The translations under genes were made by a program, and so were the position numbers. DNA of 26,040 bases from positions 1-26,040 of the forward strand of contig CBIHNR010000065.1 of assembly GCA_966211215.1 (NCBI GenBank), written 5' to 3'. The notes beneath the pieces are model-generated. The model saw nothing but the letters and a program-made list of their open reading frames with translations. It did no database searches and was not told the DNA's origin. Numbering within the stretch: position 1 is the stretch's first letter; each line of letters begins with the position of its first letter. The DNA is from Desertivirga sp966211215 (GTDB lineage Bacteria; Bacteroidota; Bacteroidia; Sphingobacteriales; Sphingobacteriaceae). Positions 9,271 through 16,859 of the stretch are shown here, in pieces.

Positions 9271-9807
9271 TTAATTGTTTTGAGACTTTTCGGCTGATTT
9301 CAACCTTAAGCTTTCAATTAGCTCGTCTACTTTAGCCTCCGTCAGGTTTTCATAATAAGTATATTCCGGACCGATTTGAAGTACCGGAGCCATTCCACAA
9401 GCAGCAAGGCATTCAACGCCTCGCCAGCTAAACAAGCCATCCGAGGTAACTTCACCCTCTTTGGCGTTTAACTTTTGCTCAATGTATTTCATTATTTTCT
9501 CGGCACCCACAATACTGCAAGGGCCAGTGCGGCAAACTTCCAGTACATATTTTCCTTGCGGCTTAAGGAAAAACATTGTGTAAAAAGTAGCTACCTCATA
9601 AACCTCAATCGATTTTATTTCAAGATATTCAGCAACTTTATCCATAGAAGTTGAACTAACCCATCCATATTCTGCCTGCACAAGGTGAAGGATAGGTAGC
9701 AGAGCTGATTTTTGCCGTCCTTCAGGATACCGGGCTATAATCTCATTGAACTTCGAAATGAGTTCAGGAGTAAAAACTACTTCGTCTGTATCAGATATCT
9801 TAAGCAT
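9271..9807 (-). CDS. nuoE: NADH-quinone oxidoreductase subunit E (2Fe-2S, thioredoxin-like)
   Basis: The 24-kDa-type subunit of the complex I NADH module, carrying the off-pathway 2Fe-2S cluster N1a. It has 178 residues. An N-terminal helical part (YPEGRQKSALLPILHLVQ) leads into a thioredoxin-like domain with the four ligands C92 and C97 (VCRTGPC) and C133 and C137 (VECLAACGMAP). The start is the ATG at 9807, which lies inside the end of nuoD (8-base overlap), so translational coupling is likely. A GGAGAG stretch sits just upstream of the ATG. Confidence 0.97.
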   Translation of the reverse strand: MLKISDTDEVVFTPELISKFNEIIARYPEGRQKSALLPILHLVQAEYGWVSSTSMDKVAEYLEIKSIEVYEVATFYTMFFLKPQGKYVLEVCRTGPCSIVGAEKIMKYIEQKLNAKEGEVTSDGLFSWRGVECLAACGMAPVLQIGPEYTYYENLTEAKVDELIESLRLKSAEKSQNN

Positions 9808-11008
9808 CTAACTCTCCTGCAATTACATTTAAACTACTCATGTTAATGATGGCGTCCGAAAGAAGCATTCCACGACTCATTGGCGCATACATTTGATAAT
9901 TAATAAAGCTCGGCCTACGGAAATGTAATCTATAAGGCGTACGGCCTCCGTCGTTAACAAGGTAAAAGCCAAGCTCGCCATTACCTCCTTCCACGCAATG
10001 ATACACTTCTGCCTTCGGCGTATCCACCTCGCCCATCACAATTTTAAAGTGATAAATAAGGGCTTCCATATTATTGTACACCTCTTCTTTGGGTGGTAAA
10101 TAAATGTCGGGAACGTTTGCATGAAAAACACCTTTAGGTTCCTTTTCGACTTTAGCAAGCGCTTGCTCGATGATTCTCAAGCTTTGCCACATCTCTTCGT
10201 TCCTTAAAATATAGCGATCATAAACGTCGCCAGTGGTTCCAACCGGGATTTCAAATTCAAAATCTTCATAAGAACTGTATGGCTCATTCGCACGAACGTC
10301 ATAGTCAACACCCGTAGCACGCAATATTGGGCCCGTCCAGCTGTAATTCAGCGCAACTTCCGGTGTTACAGGAGCTACGCCAACAGTACGATCCATGAAA
10401 ATACGGTTACGGTCAAACAGTTCCTGGAATTCTTTCAAAACTGCTGGAAAAGTTTTTATGAACTTTTTAATCCGGGCAAATGCTATATCATTAAAATCAC
10501 GCTCGAAACCGCCAATCCGGCCAATATTAGTTGTTAAGCGGGCTCCGCATATCTCTTCATAAATTTCATAGATATGCTCTCTTTGCTCCATCAGGTAAAG
10601 AAATCCGGTATAAGCACCGGTATCAACCCCTAAAATTCCATTACAAATCAAATGGTCTGAAATACGGGCTAACTCCATTACAATCACCCGCAGATAATCC
10701 ACCCGTTTGGGAGTTTTAATATCAAGCATTTTTTCAACCGTCATGTGCCACCCCATATTGTTGATAGGCGACGAACAATAGTTCATGCGGTCAGTAAGTG
10801 GCGTTATCTGGTAAAATGGCCGGTGTTCAGCAATTTTTTCAAAAGCCCTGTGAATATACCCGATGGTTGAAACGCCACTCACAATTCGCTCTCCGTCCAT
10901 TTCAAGCACATTCTGAAAAACACCATGCGTTGCAGGATGCGTTGGGCCAAGGTTTAACGTTAATGTTTCCTTCCGTCCTGTGTTATCTACAATAGCGGGT
11001 TGATTCAT
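9800..11008 (-). CDS. nuoD: NADH-quinone oxidoreductase subunit D (49-kDa, quinone site)
   Basis: Connecting-module subunit related to [NiFe]-hydrogenase large subunits. It forms the quinone pocket with NuoB. The 402 residues contain GPTHPATHG (residues 21-29) and PLTDRMNY (70-77). H28 and Y77 have the same 49-residue spacing as the quinone-headgroup histidine and tyrosine known from Thermus Nqo4, so I take them as the equivalents. YIHRAFEKIAEHR, GRIGGFERDFNDIA and HCVEGGNGELGFYLV are further family segments. It ends in GELDA, where many homologues end in an arginine. The start is the ATG at 11008, 2 bases after nuoC. Confidence 0.97.
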   Translation of the reverse strand: MNQPAIVDNTGRKETLTLNLGPTHPATHGVFQNVLEMDGERIVSGVSTIGYIHRAFEKIAEHRPFYQITPLTDRMNYCSSPINNMGWHMTVEKMLDIKTPKRVDYLRVIVMELARISDHLICNGILGVDTGAYTGFLYLMEQREHIYEIYEEICGARLTTNIGRIGGFERDFNDIAFARIKKFIKTFPAVLKEFQELFDRNRIFMDRTVGVAPVTPEVALNYSWTGPILRATGVDYDVRANEPYSSYEDFEFEIPVGTTGDVYDRYILRNEEMWQSLRIIEQALAKVEKEPKGVFHANVPDIYLPPKEEVYNNMEALIYHFKIVMGEVDTPKAEVYHCVEGGNGELGFYLVNDGGRTPYRLHFRRPSFINYQMYAPMSRGMLLSDAIINMSSLNVIAGELDA

Positions 11009-11010
11009 AT

Positions 11011-11514
11011 TTATCTTCCGAAGAAAAAATCTTTTTTATCTACACGGTTAGGGTCTTCAAGAGGAAATTCCTTCCTCATTGGAAACGCCGCCATGTCGTC
11101 AACATTTAAAATACGGACAAGATTCGGATGCCCTTGAAAGTTTACCCCAAAGAAATCATACGTTTCGCGTTCCATCCAATTGGCGCCTTCCCATAAGCCT
11201 GTAGCCGTTGGGATAACAGGATTGGCTTCTTCAAGAGCCACTTTAATGCGCACACGCACATTATTCACCAGGCTATGAAGATGATAAACTACAACGATTG
11301 GAAGAGCTGTTTCCGGATAGTGCACAGCTGTAATATCTGTAAGAAAAATAAATTTGAGCTCACCATCCTGCTTAAGAAAAGTTAAGACATCTAAAATATT
11401 TTCTTTACTGGTTTCGAAGGTTAGTAAGCCATAAGGCTCCGTGGGCAATGATATCTTGTCCCCAAACCGGGAACTCAGCTTTTGAAACACAGACTGGTTA
11501 CTTATTTTACCCAT
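11011..11514 (-). CDS. nuoC: NADH-quinone oxidoreductase subunit C (30-kDa)
   Basis: Peripheral scaffold subunit of complex I without cofactors. The 167 residues show the 30-kDa family signature: LWEGANWMERETYDFFGV then FQGHPNLVRIL, and the MRKEFPL tail motif. A preceding alpha/beta part (FIFLTDITAVHYP, YHLHSLVNNVRVRIKV) matches the family. nuoC is separate from nuoD, unlike the fused nuoCD of E. coli. The ATG at 11514 follows directly after the nuoB stop with no spacer. Confidence 0.96.
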   Translation of the reverse strand: MGKISNQSVFQKLSSRFGDKISLPTEPYGLLTFETSKENILDVLTFLKQDGELKFIFLTDITAVHYPETALPIVVVYHLHSLVNNVRVRIKVALEEANPVIPTATGLWEGANWMERETYDFFGVNFQGHPNLVRILNVDDMAAFPMRKEFPLEDPNRVDKKDFFFGR

Positions 11515-12057
11515 TTACTGGATCCCGTATTTATTTAATAATTCTTTATATTCTGGTGAGTTTCGCCGGCGCAAAGATTCGTTCTTAACCAAATCCTGTA
11601 ATTTCATTAGCCCATCCAAAAAAGCCTCAGGCCTTGGAGGACAACCTGGAACGTAGACGTCAACCGGAATAATCTCATCTATTCCTTGCAAAACAGAATA
11701 GGTATCAAATATTCCTCCACTACACGCGCAAGCGCCAATTGCAATTACCCAACGAGGTTCTGCCATCTGTATATAAACCTGGCGTAAAACCGGAGCCATT
11801 TTTTTCGCAATCGTTCCCATAACAAGCAACATGTCTGCCTGCCTGGGAGAAAAAGATGGACGCTCTGATCCAAACCGAGCTATATCATAGTGAGAGCCCA
11901 TTGTTGCCATAAATTCTATTCCACAACATGATGTGGCGAATGGCAAGGGCCATAAAGAATTTGCCCGGGCTAAGCCGATTACTTTATCGAATGATGTTGC
12001 GAAGAAACCTGCCCCCTCTATCCCTGCTGGCGCTTCGGCTATTTTTATATCACTCAT
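11515..12057 (-). CDS. nuoB: NADH-quinone oxidoreductase subunit B (cluster N2)
   Basis: Connecting subunit of complex I that holds the terminal 4Fe-4S cluster N2 next to the quinone site. The 180 residues carry the unusual tandem-cysteine ligand set: C44 and C45 (ATSCCGIEFMA), C110 (AIGACACSGG) and C139 (YVPGCPPRPEA). The length is normal. The start is the ATG at 12057, which lies 17 bases after a strong hairpin on the same strand. The stop abuts nuoC. The long gap toward nuoA suggests that nuoB onward may be controlled separately (inference). Confidence 0.97.
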   Translation of the reverse strand: MSDIKIAEAPAGIEGAGFFATSFDKVIGLARANSLWPLPFATSCCGIEFMATMGSHYDIARFGSERPSFSPRQADMLLVMGTIAKKMAPVLRQVYIQMAEPRWVIAIGACACSGGIFDTYSVLQGIDEIIPVDVYVPGCPPRPEAFLDGLMKLQDLVKNESLRRRNSPEYKELLNKYGIQ

Positions 12058-12071
12058 TTGTTTTTCAAAAT

Positions 12072-12104
12072 AAAAAGCTCATTTCAATGTGTTGAAATGA
12101 GCTT
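12072..12104 (-). terminator. Terminator-like hairpin between nuoA and nuoB
   Basis: A perfect 13-bp inverted repeat with a 4-base loop: arms 12075-12087 and 12092-12104 (minus strand reads AAGCTCATTTCAA / TTGAAATGAGCTT). On the minus strand the 3' arm runs into TTTTTATTTT, so it has the form of an intrinsic terminator for leftward transcription, yet it sits inside the nuo operon, 17 bases before the nuoB ATG. No T-run follows on the plus strand. It could act as an attenuator, partial terminator or RNA-stability hairpin. Confidence 0.75.
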
Positions 12105-12110
12105 CGAAGT

Positions 12111-12122
12111 TACAAATTTGTA
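12111..12122. repeat. 12-base perfect palindrome in nuoA-nuoB gap
   Basis: TACAAATTTGTA is a perfect palindrome, with a second one (CTTCGAAG, 12102-12109) next to it that overlaps the arm of the terminator-like hairpin. It could be a protein-binding operator or simply AT-rich symmetry. No matching transcription-factor motif is recognised. Confidence 0.45.
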
Positions 12123-12150
12123 TTCTTTATTGTGGAAAAGTGACCACTAT

Positions 12151-12165
12151 TTAGAACCGTTCTAA
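12151..12165. repeat. 15-base inverted repeat immediately after nuoA stop
   Basis: TTAGAACCGTTCTAA is a perfect 7+1+7 inverted repeat ending at the base that borders the nuoA stop codon. The symmetry and spacer are operator-like (GAAC-N-GTTC core). It is too short for a terminator and has no T-run. Together with the other palindromes it makes this 108-base gap unusual within an otherwise tightly packed operon. Confidence 0.5.
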
Positions 12166-12546
12166 CTACTCCCAATCCAACGCTTTCTTTTTTATAATAT
12201 ATATAAATCCCAAAAGAAGTGTTCCCATAAATATGAACATCTCAATCAAACCTCCAAAGCCTTGCTGGCTCATTTCCCGGAAGTTGACAGCCCATGGATA
12301 CATGAAAATCACCTCCACATCGAAAAGCACAAAAAGAATTGCAACAAGGAAATATTTAATAGAAAAAGGTTGGCGTGCATTGCCTACAACTTCAATCCCT
12401 GATTCGAAAGGAGATAGTTTCTCTTTTGATTTACGTTTGGGGCCGAGAAGATGGGTAAGAGTCATTGTCAATCCTACAAATCCCAAGGCAACAAGCATTT
12501 GAATAACTATCGGAATATAACTTACTGCAGTGCTTTGTGTTTCCAT
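12166..12546 (-). CDS. nuoA: NADH-quinone oxidoreductase subunit A
   Basis: Small membrane subunit of complex I (ND3 family) with three helices. The family core is visible: LSPFESGIEVVGNARQPFSIKYFLVAILF in parts, then FDVEVIFMYPWAV with the conserved membrane acidic residues. I chose the ATG at 12546 (126 residues) and not the in-frame TTG at 12567, because a promoter-like TATATTTG box at 12565-12572 overlaps that TTG, so the TTG would lie upstream of the likely transcription start. First gene of the nuo operon. It is separated from nuoB by 108 bases. Confidence 0.95.
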   Translation of the reverse strand: METQSTAVSYIPIVIQMLVALGFVGLTMTLTHLLGPKRKSKEKLSPFESGIEVVGNARQPFSIKYFLVAILFVLFDVEVIFMYPWAVNFREMSQQGFGGLIEMFIFMGTLLLGFIYIIKKKALDWE

Positions 12547-12564
12547 TAAAATATTCTTTCGGCA

Positions 12565-12572
12565 CAAATATA
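12565..12572 (-). promoter_or_regulatory. Bacteroidota-type -7 box for the nuo operon
   Basis: On the minus strand TATATTTG matches the phylum's -7 consensus TAnnTTTG exactly and lies about 18 bases upstream of the nuoA ATG, giving a short leader. No convincing -33 TTTG box is seen at the expected distance; the preceding bases are occupied by the terminator hairpin of the upstream gene. Confidence 0.55.
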
Positions 12573-12582
12573 GAATAAATGC

Positions 12583-12608
12583 AAAGAGCCGAAAAATTCC
12601 GGCTCTTT
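12583..12608 (-). terminator. Intrinsic terminator of the Ton/TPR operon
   Basis: A 9-bp perfect stem, AAAGAGCCG (12583-12591) and CGGCTCTTT (12600-12608), with an 8-base loop. It lies just after the stop codon of the TPR gene. The minus-strand 3' arm ends in TTT followed by GCATTTATT, so the U-tract is short. It separates the Ton operon from the nuo promoter. Confidence 0.65.
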
Positions 12609-12615
12609 AATAATT

Positions 12616-14301
12616 TTATTTTCTGTTACTTCCCTGAATGGCCTTCATTGTATCGCTAGCATAAGCGTTTGAAGGATCCAACGCTAAAGTTTTATTGAAA
12701 TACTCTTTAGCTTTAGCAGGATTTGACCTTACATAAAACGCTCCGATATTGTTATACGCTTCTGTCAGGTCTTTCTTATTTTTTGGATCCGTAAGATTTT
12801 CAGGCTTTGAACTCAAAACTTCAATGAATTTCTCATAATGCGGCACACTTAAACCTTTTGGATTTTTAGCATCATCTAACAAGGCATTGGTTCTAGCTCT
12901 GTAAATGTATGCTAAGCCATAGGTTGGTGCTAGTTGATTTACCTTACTGAACGCTGAATCTGCTTTTACCAATAGCTCTTTAGATGGATTCTGATTAGCT
13001 TGAGACTTCCCAGCATAGTCAAAATAATAAGCGTATCCAATGTAGAACTGGTCACTAAGAGAATGAGTTGATTTAGGTGCTTTAACGGCAATCTCATAAA
13101 GTTTCGCAGCCTCTGCGTATTTCTTTTCTTTGAAAGCAGCAGATCCTAAAGCACTAAACTCTTCTGCTAAAGTAGAATCTTTGTCAACAGCTAATGCAAG
13201 ATTAGCAAATGCCGCAGTATCTCCTAGTTTGTATTGAGCTTTCCCTAAGTATAAGTAATCCTGAGGGATAATACGTGCGGGCTCAACTTTGCTGATGAAA
13301 TCTTTTAAGGCCTGAAGACTGGCAGGATAATTCCCATTCTCATAAGCTGCATAACCCAAATAGCGATAAATACGAGGATTTGGATTAGTTTTATCTAGTT
13401 GGATTAACGCTTGTGCTTCTTGCTCCAGGTTTTTAAAATCATTTGCGTAGTATAAGAAACCCGCATACCTGAGCCTTGAATCAACGGACTTATCAGTTAA
13501 ATCCAAATACTTTTTATAAAAGTTAGTTGCTTCCTGAATTTTAGCAGGCATCTCAGACTTCGGAACGTTGAAACTCCATTGCAAATATGTTTCCGCTAGT
13601 TCACGATAAGCCGGTCCATAACTTGGATTCAATGCCAGCACGCTATTAAATTCAGCTGCTGACTCCTGGAAAGCTTTAGACATACGGTTCAATACTCCCA
13701 GCTCAAGTTTAGAACGCAACAGGTTCTTGTTCAAATCGAATGCTGTACGATATGCACTAAACGCCTCGCCATTCTTTTTCTGTCCCCTGTATGCATCACC
13801 TAAAGCTAGATAAACCTCAGCATCTTTTTCGTCGATAGATTTAGCCTTCTCTAAATAGGTAATAGCCGTTTCATAATCCGGTTTTGGAGCTTTAATTAAA
13901 GCTTTCGCAACATAAATATACGGATCGTTATCTTTCTTAGAAGCTAACGAAATAGCTTTATCAAAATTAGTTTTTGCGGCTGCAGCATTGTTATTACTTA
14001 ACTCCAAAGCTCCCAAGCCAATATAATTATATGCAGACTGAGCGTTTGCGCCTACTCCTTTGGTATATGCGGCTTTTGCAGAATCAGGATATTCAGTTTC
14101 CACATAAACTCTGCCCAAGTAGTAGTAATTTTCTCCCACATTTGGCTGAGACACAATTAATTTCTTAAGAACACTTTTAGCTTGCTGGTATTGCTCCGCA
14201 TCAATCGCCTTTTTAGCATCAGCTAAATTTTGCGCATAAACCGTAGAACTCACCATCCCTGCCAGCAAACTAACTTTCAATGCTGATTTAATCAATTTCA
14301 T
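12616..14301 (-). CDS. Secreted tetratricopeptide-repeat protein
   Basis: A 561-residue exported protein made almost wholly of TPR helices. The N-terminus is a signal peptide (MKLIKSALKVSLLAGMVSST, then VYA before Q24). After it come repeated 34-residue-type units with small residues at the expected TPR positions, for example YYLGRVYVETEYPDSAKAAY, AYNYIGLGALELSNNNAAAA, EVYLALGDAYRGQKKNGEAF and, near the end, AYNNIGAFYVRSNPAKAKEY. TPR arrays bind protein partners. It is last in an operon with a PstS-like lipoprotein and the TonB-ExbBD motor, so a periplasmic scaffold role for that machine is plausible, but the exact function is unknown. It is followed by a terminator hairpin. Confidence 0.85.
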   Translation of the reverse strand: MKLIKSALKVSLLAGMVSSTVYAQNLADAKKAIDAEQYQQAKSVLKKLIVSQPNVGENYYYLGRVYVETEYPDSAKAAYTKGVGANAQSAYNYIGLGALELSNNNAAAAKTNFDKAISLASKKDNDPYIYVAKALIKAPKPDYETAITYLEKAKSIDEKDAEVYLALGDAYRGQKKNGEAFSAYRTAFDLNKNLLRSKLELGVLNRMSKAFQESAAEFNSVLALNPSYGPAYRELAETYLQWSFNVPKSEMPAKIQEATNFYKKYLDLTDKSVDSRLRYAGFLYYANDFKNLEQEAQALIQLDKTNPNPRIYRYLGYAAYENGNYPASLQALKDFISKVEPARIIPQDYLYLGKAQYKLGDTAAFANLALAVDKDSTLAEEFSALGSAAFKEKKYAEAAKLYEIAVKAPKSTHSLSDQFYIGYAYYFDYAGKSQANQNPSKELLVKADSAFSKVNQLAPTYGLAYIYRARTNALLDDAKNPKGLSVPHYEKFIEVLSSKPENLTDPKNKKDLTEAYNNIGAFYVRSNPAKAKEYFNKTLALDPSNAYASDTMKAIQGSNRK

Positions 14302-14315
14302 AAGTTCAATTCAAA

Positions 14316-15212
14316 TTATTTTTTTATCAATATTTCCCTGGTAGGTAGTTTACTTGGCAATAAGCCGGATTTTAAAACAATGGCCTGCCCCCGCTCACTG
14401 GCAAGAAAAGCAGCAAAACCTGTGCCTAATCCTGTACCTCCCTGACAATTAACTATATACAAATCTCTACTTAACGGATACAGCCCTAATGCGAGATTAT
14501 TTTGAGTAGGTTTATAATACTTATCTGAACCTGATTTTCCCGGTACATTTTTCACTCCCAAAATCTTTATATTCTCGATCAACGGCTCAAGATCCGCATC
14601 GGGCCTTTTAATCCAATTTACACCTATAACACCAATCGCCCCTTTATTATTGTGTACAAACTCAATTACTTCCGAATTTGACTTTAGTGCGTACACTCCT
14701 TTATGCGGCAAAGCCTTTACATAAGCCAGCTCTTTCAGATATCTTACAGTACTGGAATTAGCGTTATCAAACACGAGCTGCCTGCTTGAGCTCTCACCTT
14801 TCAATATGTCAACTATCTGCTTCACCTCAATAGTCGAATCAGCAGATTTATTGTTTGAGATGAGGGCTATGGCATCAATGGCGAATTTATTCTGACGAAC
14901 CACTACATTCCGCTTTTCATACATCTTTAATTCCGACTGATTTAAATCCCTGGCCATTATAGCGATACGAGATGAGTCGTTTAAGAATCTGTTAAGCAAC
15001 AAATTTTCTGGCCTATAAACAAATTTAATTTTAGCATCTGGATAGGTGCTTGAAAAAACTTCCCATTGGTCTTGAATTATCGGGGCTAAGCTCTCATCCA
15101 CAACAATTTCAGTCGAACCCGAAGTTGTTGTCTGGGGTGTTTTAGTTGTTTCAGAACCACAGCTGGCTAAGACCACAGCCACGCAATAAATAAAAATCGC
15201 AATTGGCTTCAT
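14316..15212 (-). CDS. PstS-like periplasmic substrate-binding lipoprotein
   Basis: 298 residues. A lipoprotein signal peptide is visible with lipobox LASC and acylated Cys at C18. The rest resembles PBP-like/PstS phosphate-binding proteins: VVDESLAPIIQDQWEVF near the start, DAIALISNNKSADSTIEV in the middle, and YPLSRDLYIVNCQGGTGLGT then FAAFLASERGQAIVLKSGLLP near the C-terminus, the segment typical of PstS-type folds. There is no ABC permease or ATPase gene nearby; the neighbours are TonB/ExbBD and TPR genes. It may therefore not serve phosphate ABC uptake, and its ligand is unknown. It starts directly after the stop of the 74-residue gene and ends 14 bases before the TPR gene. Confidence 0.8.
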   Translation of the reverse strand: MKPIAIFIYCVAVVLASCGSETTKTPQTTTSGSTEIVVDESLAPIIQDQWEVFSSTYPDAKIKFVYRPENLLLNRFLNDSSRIAIMARDLNQSELKMYEKRNVVVRQNKFAIDAIALISNNKSADSTIEVKQIVDILKGESSSRQLVFDNANSSTVRYLKELAYVKALPHKGVYALKSNSEVIEFVHNNKGAIGVIGVNWIKRPDADLEPLIENIKILGVKNVPGKSGSDKYYKPTQNNLALGLYPLSRDLYIVNCQGGTGLGTGFAAFLASERGQAIVLKSGLLPSKLPTREILIKK

Positions 15213-15437
15213 TTATTGTCTCCTCTTCGAATTAAACTCAATGAACAACCTTCCTATAGCGTAAAGAATTAGTGCCCCACCCAGCATATATCTATATTCA
15301 GGAGCGAGATCTGTCGAAATAAGTTTATTCGATATGATCAATAGGCCTAAAGCTATAAAAAAAGCAATTCTGACAAAGCCGAAAACAAACAGAAATCGCT
15401 TTTGGGGCGATTTCTGTTGATGTTGTTGGTATGACAT
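15213..15437 (-). CDS. Small two-helix membrane protein of the Ton operon
   Basis: 74 residues, not recognised as a named family. It has a glutamine/lysine-rich N-terminus, then hydrophobic helices at about residues 15-36 (FLFVFGFVRIAFFIALGLLI) and 50-67 (YMLGGALILYAIGRLFIEF), with a basic C-terminus. It sits 6 bases after tonB and abuts the PstS-like gene, so it is almost certainly co-transcribed and probably a real accessory part of the Ton cluster. A 9-bp perfect hairpin lies within its first codons (see findings). Confidence 0.75.
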   Translation of the reverse strand: MSYQQHQQKSPQKRFLFVFGFVRIAFFIALGLLIISNKLISTDLAPEYRYMLGGALILYAIGRLFIEFNSKRRQ

Positions 15438-15443
15438 TAGTAC

Positions 15444-16271
15444 CTATTGTGCTTCTAAATTCAAACTAATAGGAAGCGTATAACTTACACGAACCGGACG
15501 GCCGTTTTGTACTCCAGGATTCCATTTCTTACCTTTTAATAGAACCCTTTTTGCTTCCTCCCCTGTTCCCATTCCCAAATCACGTAGTACTTTGATATCT
15601 GTTAAACTTCCGTCTTTTTCAACTACGAAACTCAAGATAACCCTACCTGATACACCTTGTTCTTTCGCTGCAGCTGGATAATTATAACTTTTGCTAATAT
15701 AATCGTAGAATTTCTGTATCCCTCCAGGATACTCTGGCATTACCTCTACGTTTCCATACTCGTAAACGCCATTATCTTCAACAACCGCAGCCTGGGTTGG
15801 CGGAGCCTCACCAACAGGTTGGTCAATCCTAACTTCTGCATTTGGATCGCCCTCAATTGTTTTTTGTCCTGGATCTTTTACCGCCAGCTCTTCCTGGCTA
15901 GGAGGTTCTTCTTCTCTAACTTGTTCTGCAGGTACAACTACCGGAGGCGGGAACCTCACCTGGTCAACTCTAGGTTTTGGAGGTTCTGCAGCCGGAGGAG
16001 GAGGCGGAGCCTGCTCATCTACCGGAGGCGGAGGAGTTAATACCACTTCTGTTTCAATTACCTTTTCTTCCTCTACAGGAGCAAACCCTTGGAGATATTT
16101 AATGATAATTGGTGAGCTTACTAATAAGGCGAATACAATACCACCTATAATTACAGCCTTCGAAGTGGTTTTAGAGTTTTCCTTACGCAGCACATATGCT
16201 CCATAAGCCTGATTACGGCCCGAAAACACAACGTCGAGCCAAACAGGATTAAAAATATCTAATTTTGCCAT
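15444..16271 (-). CDS. tonB: Energy transducer TonB
   Basis: Couples the proton-motive force from ExbB/ExbD to outer-membrane transporters. 275 residues in the classic order: a cytoplasmic N-terminal segment (AYGAYVLRKENSK), one membrane anchor at about residues 38-60, a proline/glutamate-rich periplasm-spanning region (about 79-160, with repeated PPPP runs and PPK), and a TonB C-terminal domain (about 185-275; YPAAAKEQGVSGRVILSF, KKWNPGVQNGRPVRVSYTLP). The start is the ATG at 16271, 26 bases after exbD. The relatively long N-terminus before the anchor is usual in Bacteroidota TonB proteins. Confidence 0.93.
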   Translation of the reverse strand: MAKLDIFNPVWLDVVFSGRNQAYGAYVLRKENSKTTSKAVIIGGIVFALLVSSPIIIKYLQGFAPVEEEKVIETEVVLTPPPPVDEQAPPPPPAAEPPKPRVDQVRFPPPVVVPAEQVREEEPPSQEELAVKDPGQKTIEGDPNAEVRIDQPVGEAPPTQAAVVEDNGVYEYGNVEVMPEYPGGIQKFYDYISKSYNYPAAAKEQGVSGRVILSFVVEKDGSLTDIKVLRDLGMGTGEEAKRVLLKGKKWNPGVQNGRPVRVSYTLPISLNLEAQ

Positions 16272-16297
16272 TTTCTTTAATTTAAGGGTTTATCATG

Positions 16298-16837
16298 TTA
16301 ATAAACACCATCTCTCTTTAGAAGGGTAATTTCTGGCTCGGTGATATCTACTATAGCATAGGTTTCAACATTGGTGATCTTCATCTCGTCCAAAACATCA
16401 ACCAAATTTTTATAGTTAGCTTTATCACTGGCTTTGATAAGTACAATCAAGCCTTTACCGGTAGCAGCTTTTACATCTTTAACTTTGTCCAGAATCGCTT
16501 TTCTTAAGCCATCCTTACCAAAGTTATCAACCGTTGGCGTTTTAGGCTCTTCAATTGATCCCATATACCACTCCAAACGGTTCTTATCGCCTAACAAAAT
16601 TGTCATAGTACGAGTGTCGGCTACCTCGAACTGATCTTTATTTTCTTCGTCTTTATCCGGCATAGCAAGGTCCATTGCCTGTGGCTTTGCAAGAGTAGTA
16701 GTAAGCATGAAGAAAGTGATAAGAAGAAACATCAAATCCACCATTGGAGTCATATCCACGCGGGCATTTTGTTTCTTACTTCTTACCTTCCCACCTTTTT
16801 TCTTACCACCACCGCCGGAGCTATCTAATTCTGCCAT
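16298..16837 (-). CDS. exbD: ExbD-type biopolymer transport protein (first of two)
   Basis: Inner-membrane ExbD component of the Ton motor. 179 residues: a basic, glycine-rich cytoplasmic tail (SSGGGGKKKGGKVRSKKQ), a single membrane helix with the conserved proton-carrying aspartate at D34 (MTPMVDLMFLLITFFML), then a periplasmic alpha/beta domain (residues about 80-179) with VLIKASDKANYKNLVDVLDEM. Placed 22 bases after the second exbD and 26 before tonB. The unusual glycine-rich tail is visible, but the overall fold is standard. Confidence 0.9.
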   Translation of the reverse strand: MAELDSSGGGGKKKGGKVRSKKQNARVDMTPMVDLMFLLITFFMLTTTLAKPQAMDLAMPDKDEENKDQFEVADTRTMTILLGDKNRLEWYMGSIEEPKTPTVDNFGKDGLRKAILDKVKDVKAATGKGLIVLIKASDKANYKNLVDVLDEMKITNVETYAIVDITEPEITLLKRDGVY

Positions 16838-16859
16838 ATCTTATTTTTTTAAGCGCGAA

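Noticed and set aside
15657..16040. Plus-strand open frame of 127 codons opposite tonB
   Set aside because: Antisense to the proline-rich part of TonB; its arginine/serine-rich translation mirrors the proline codons, and it has no family motif or promoter.
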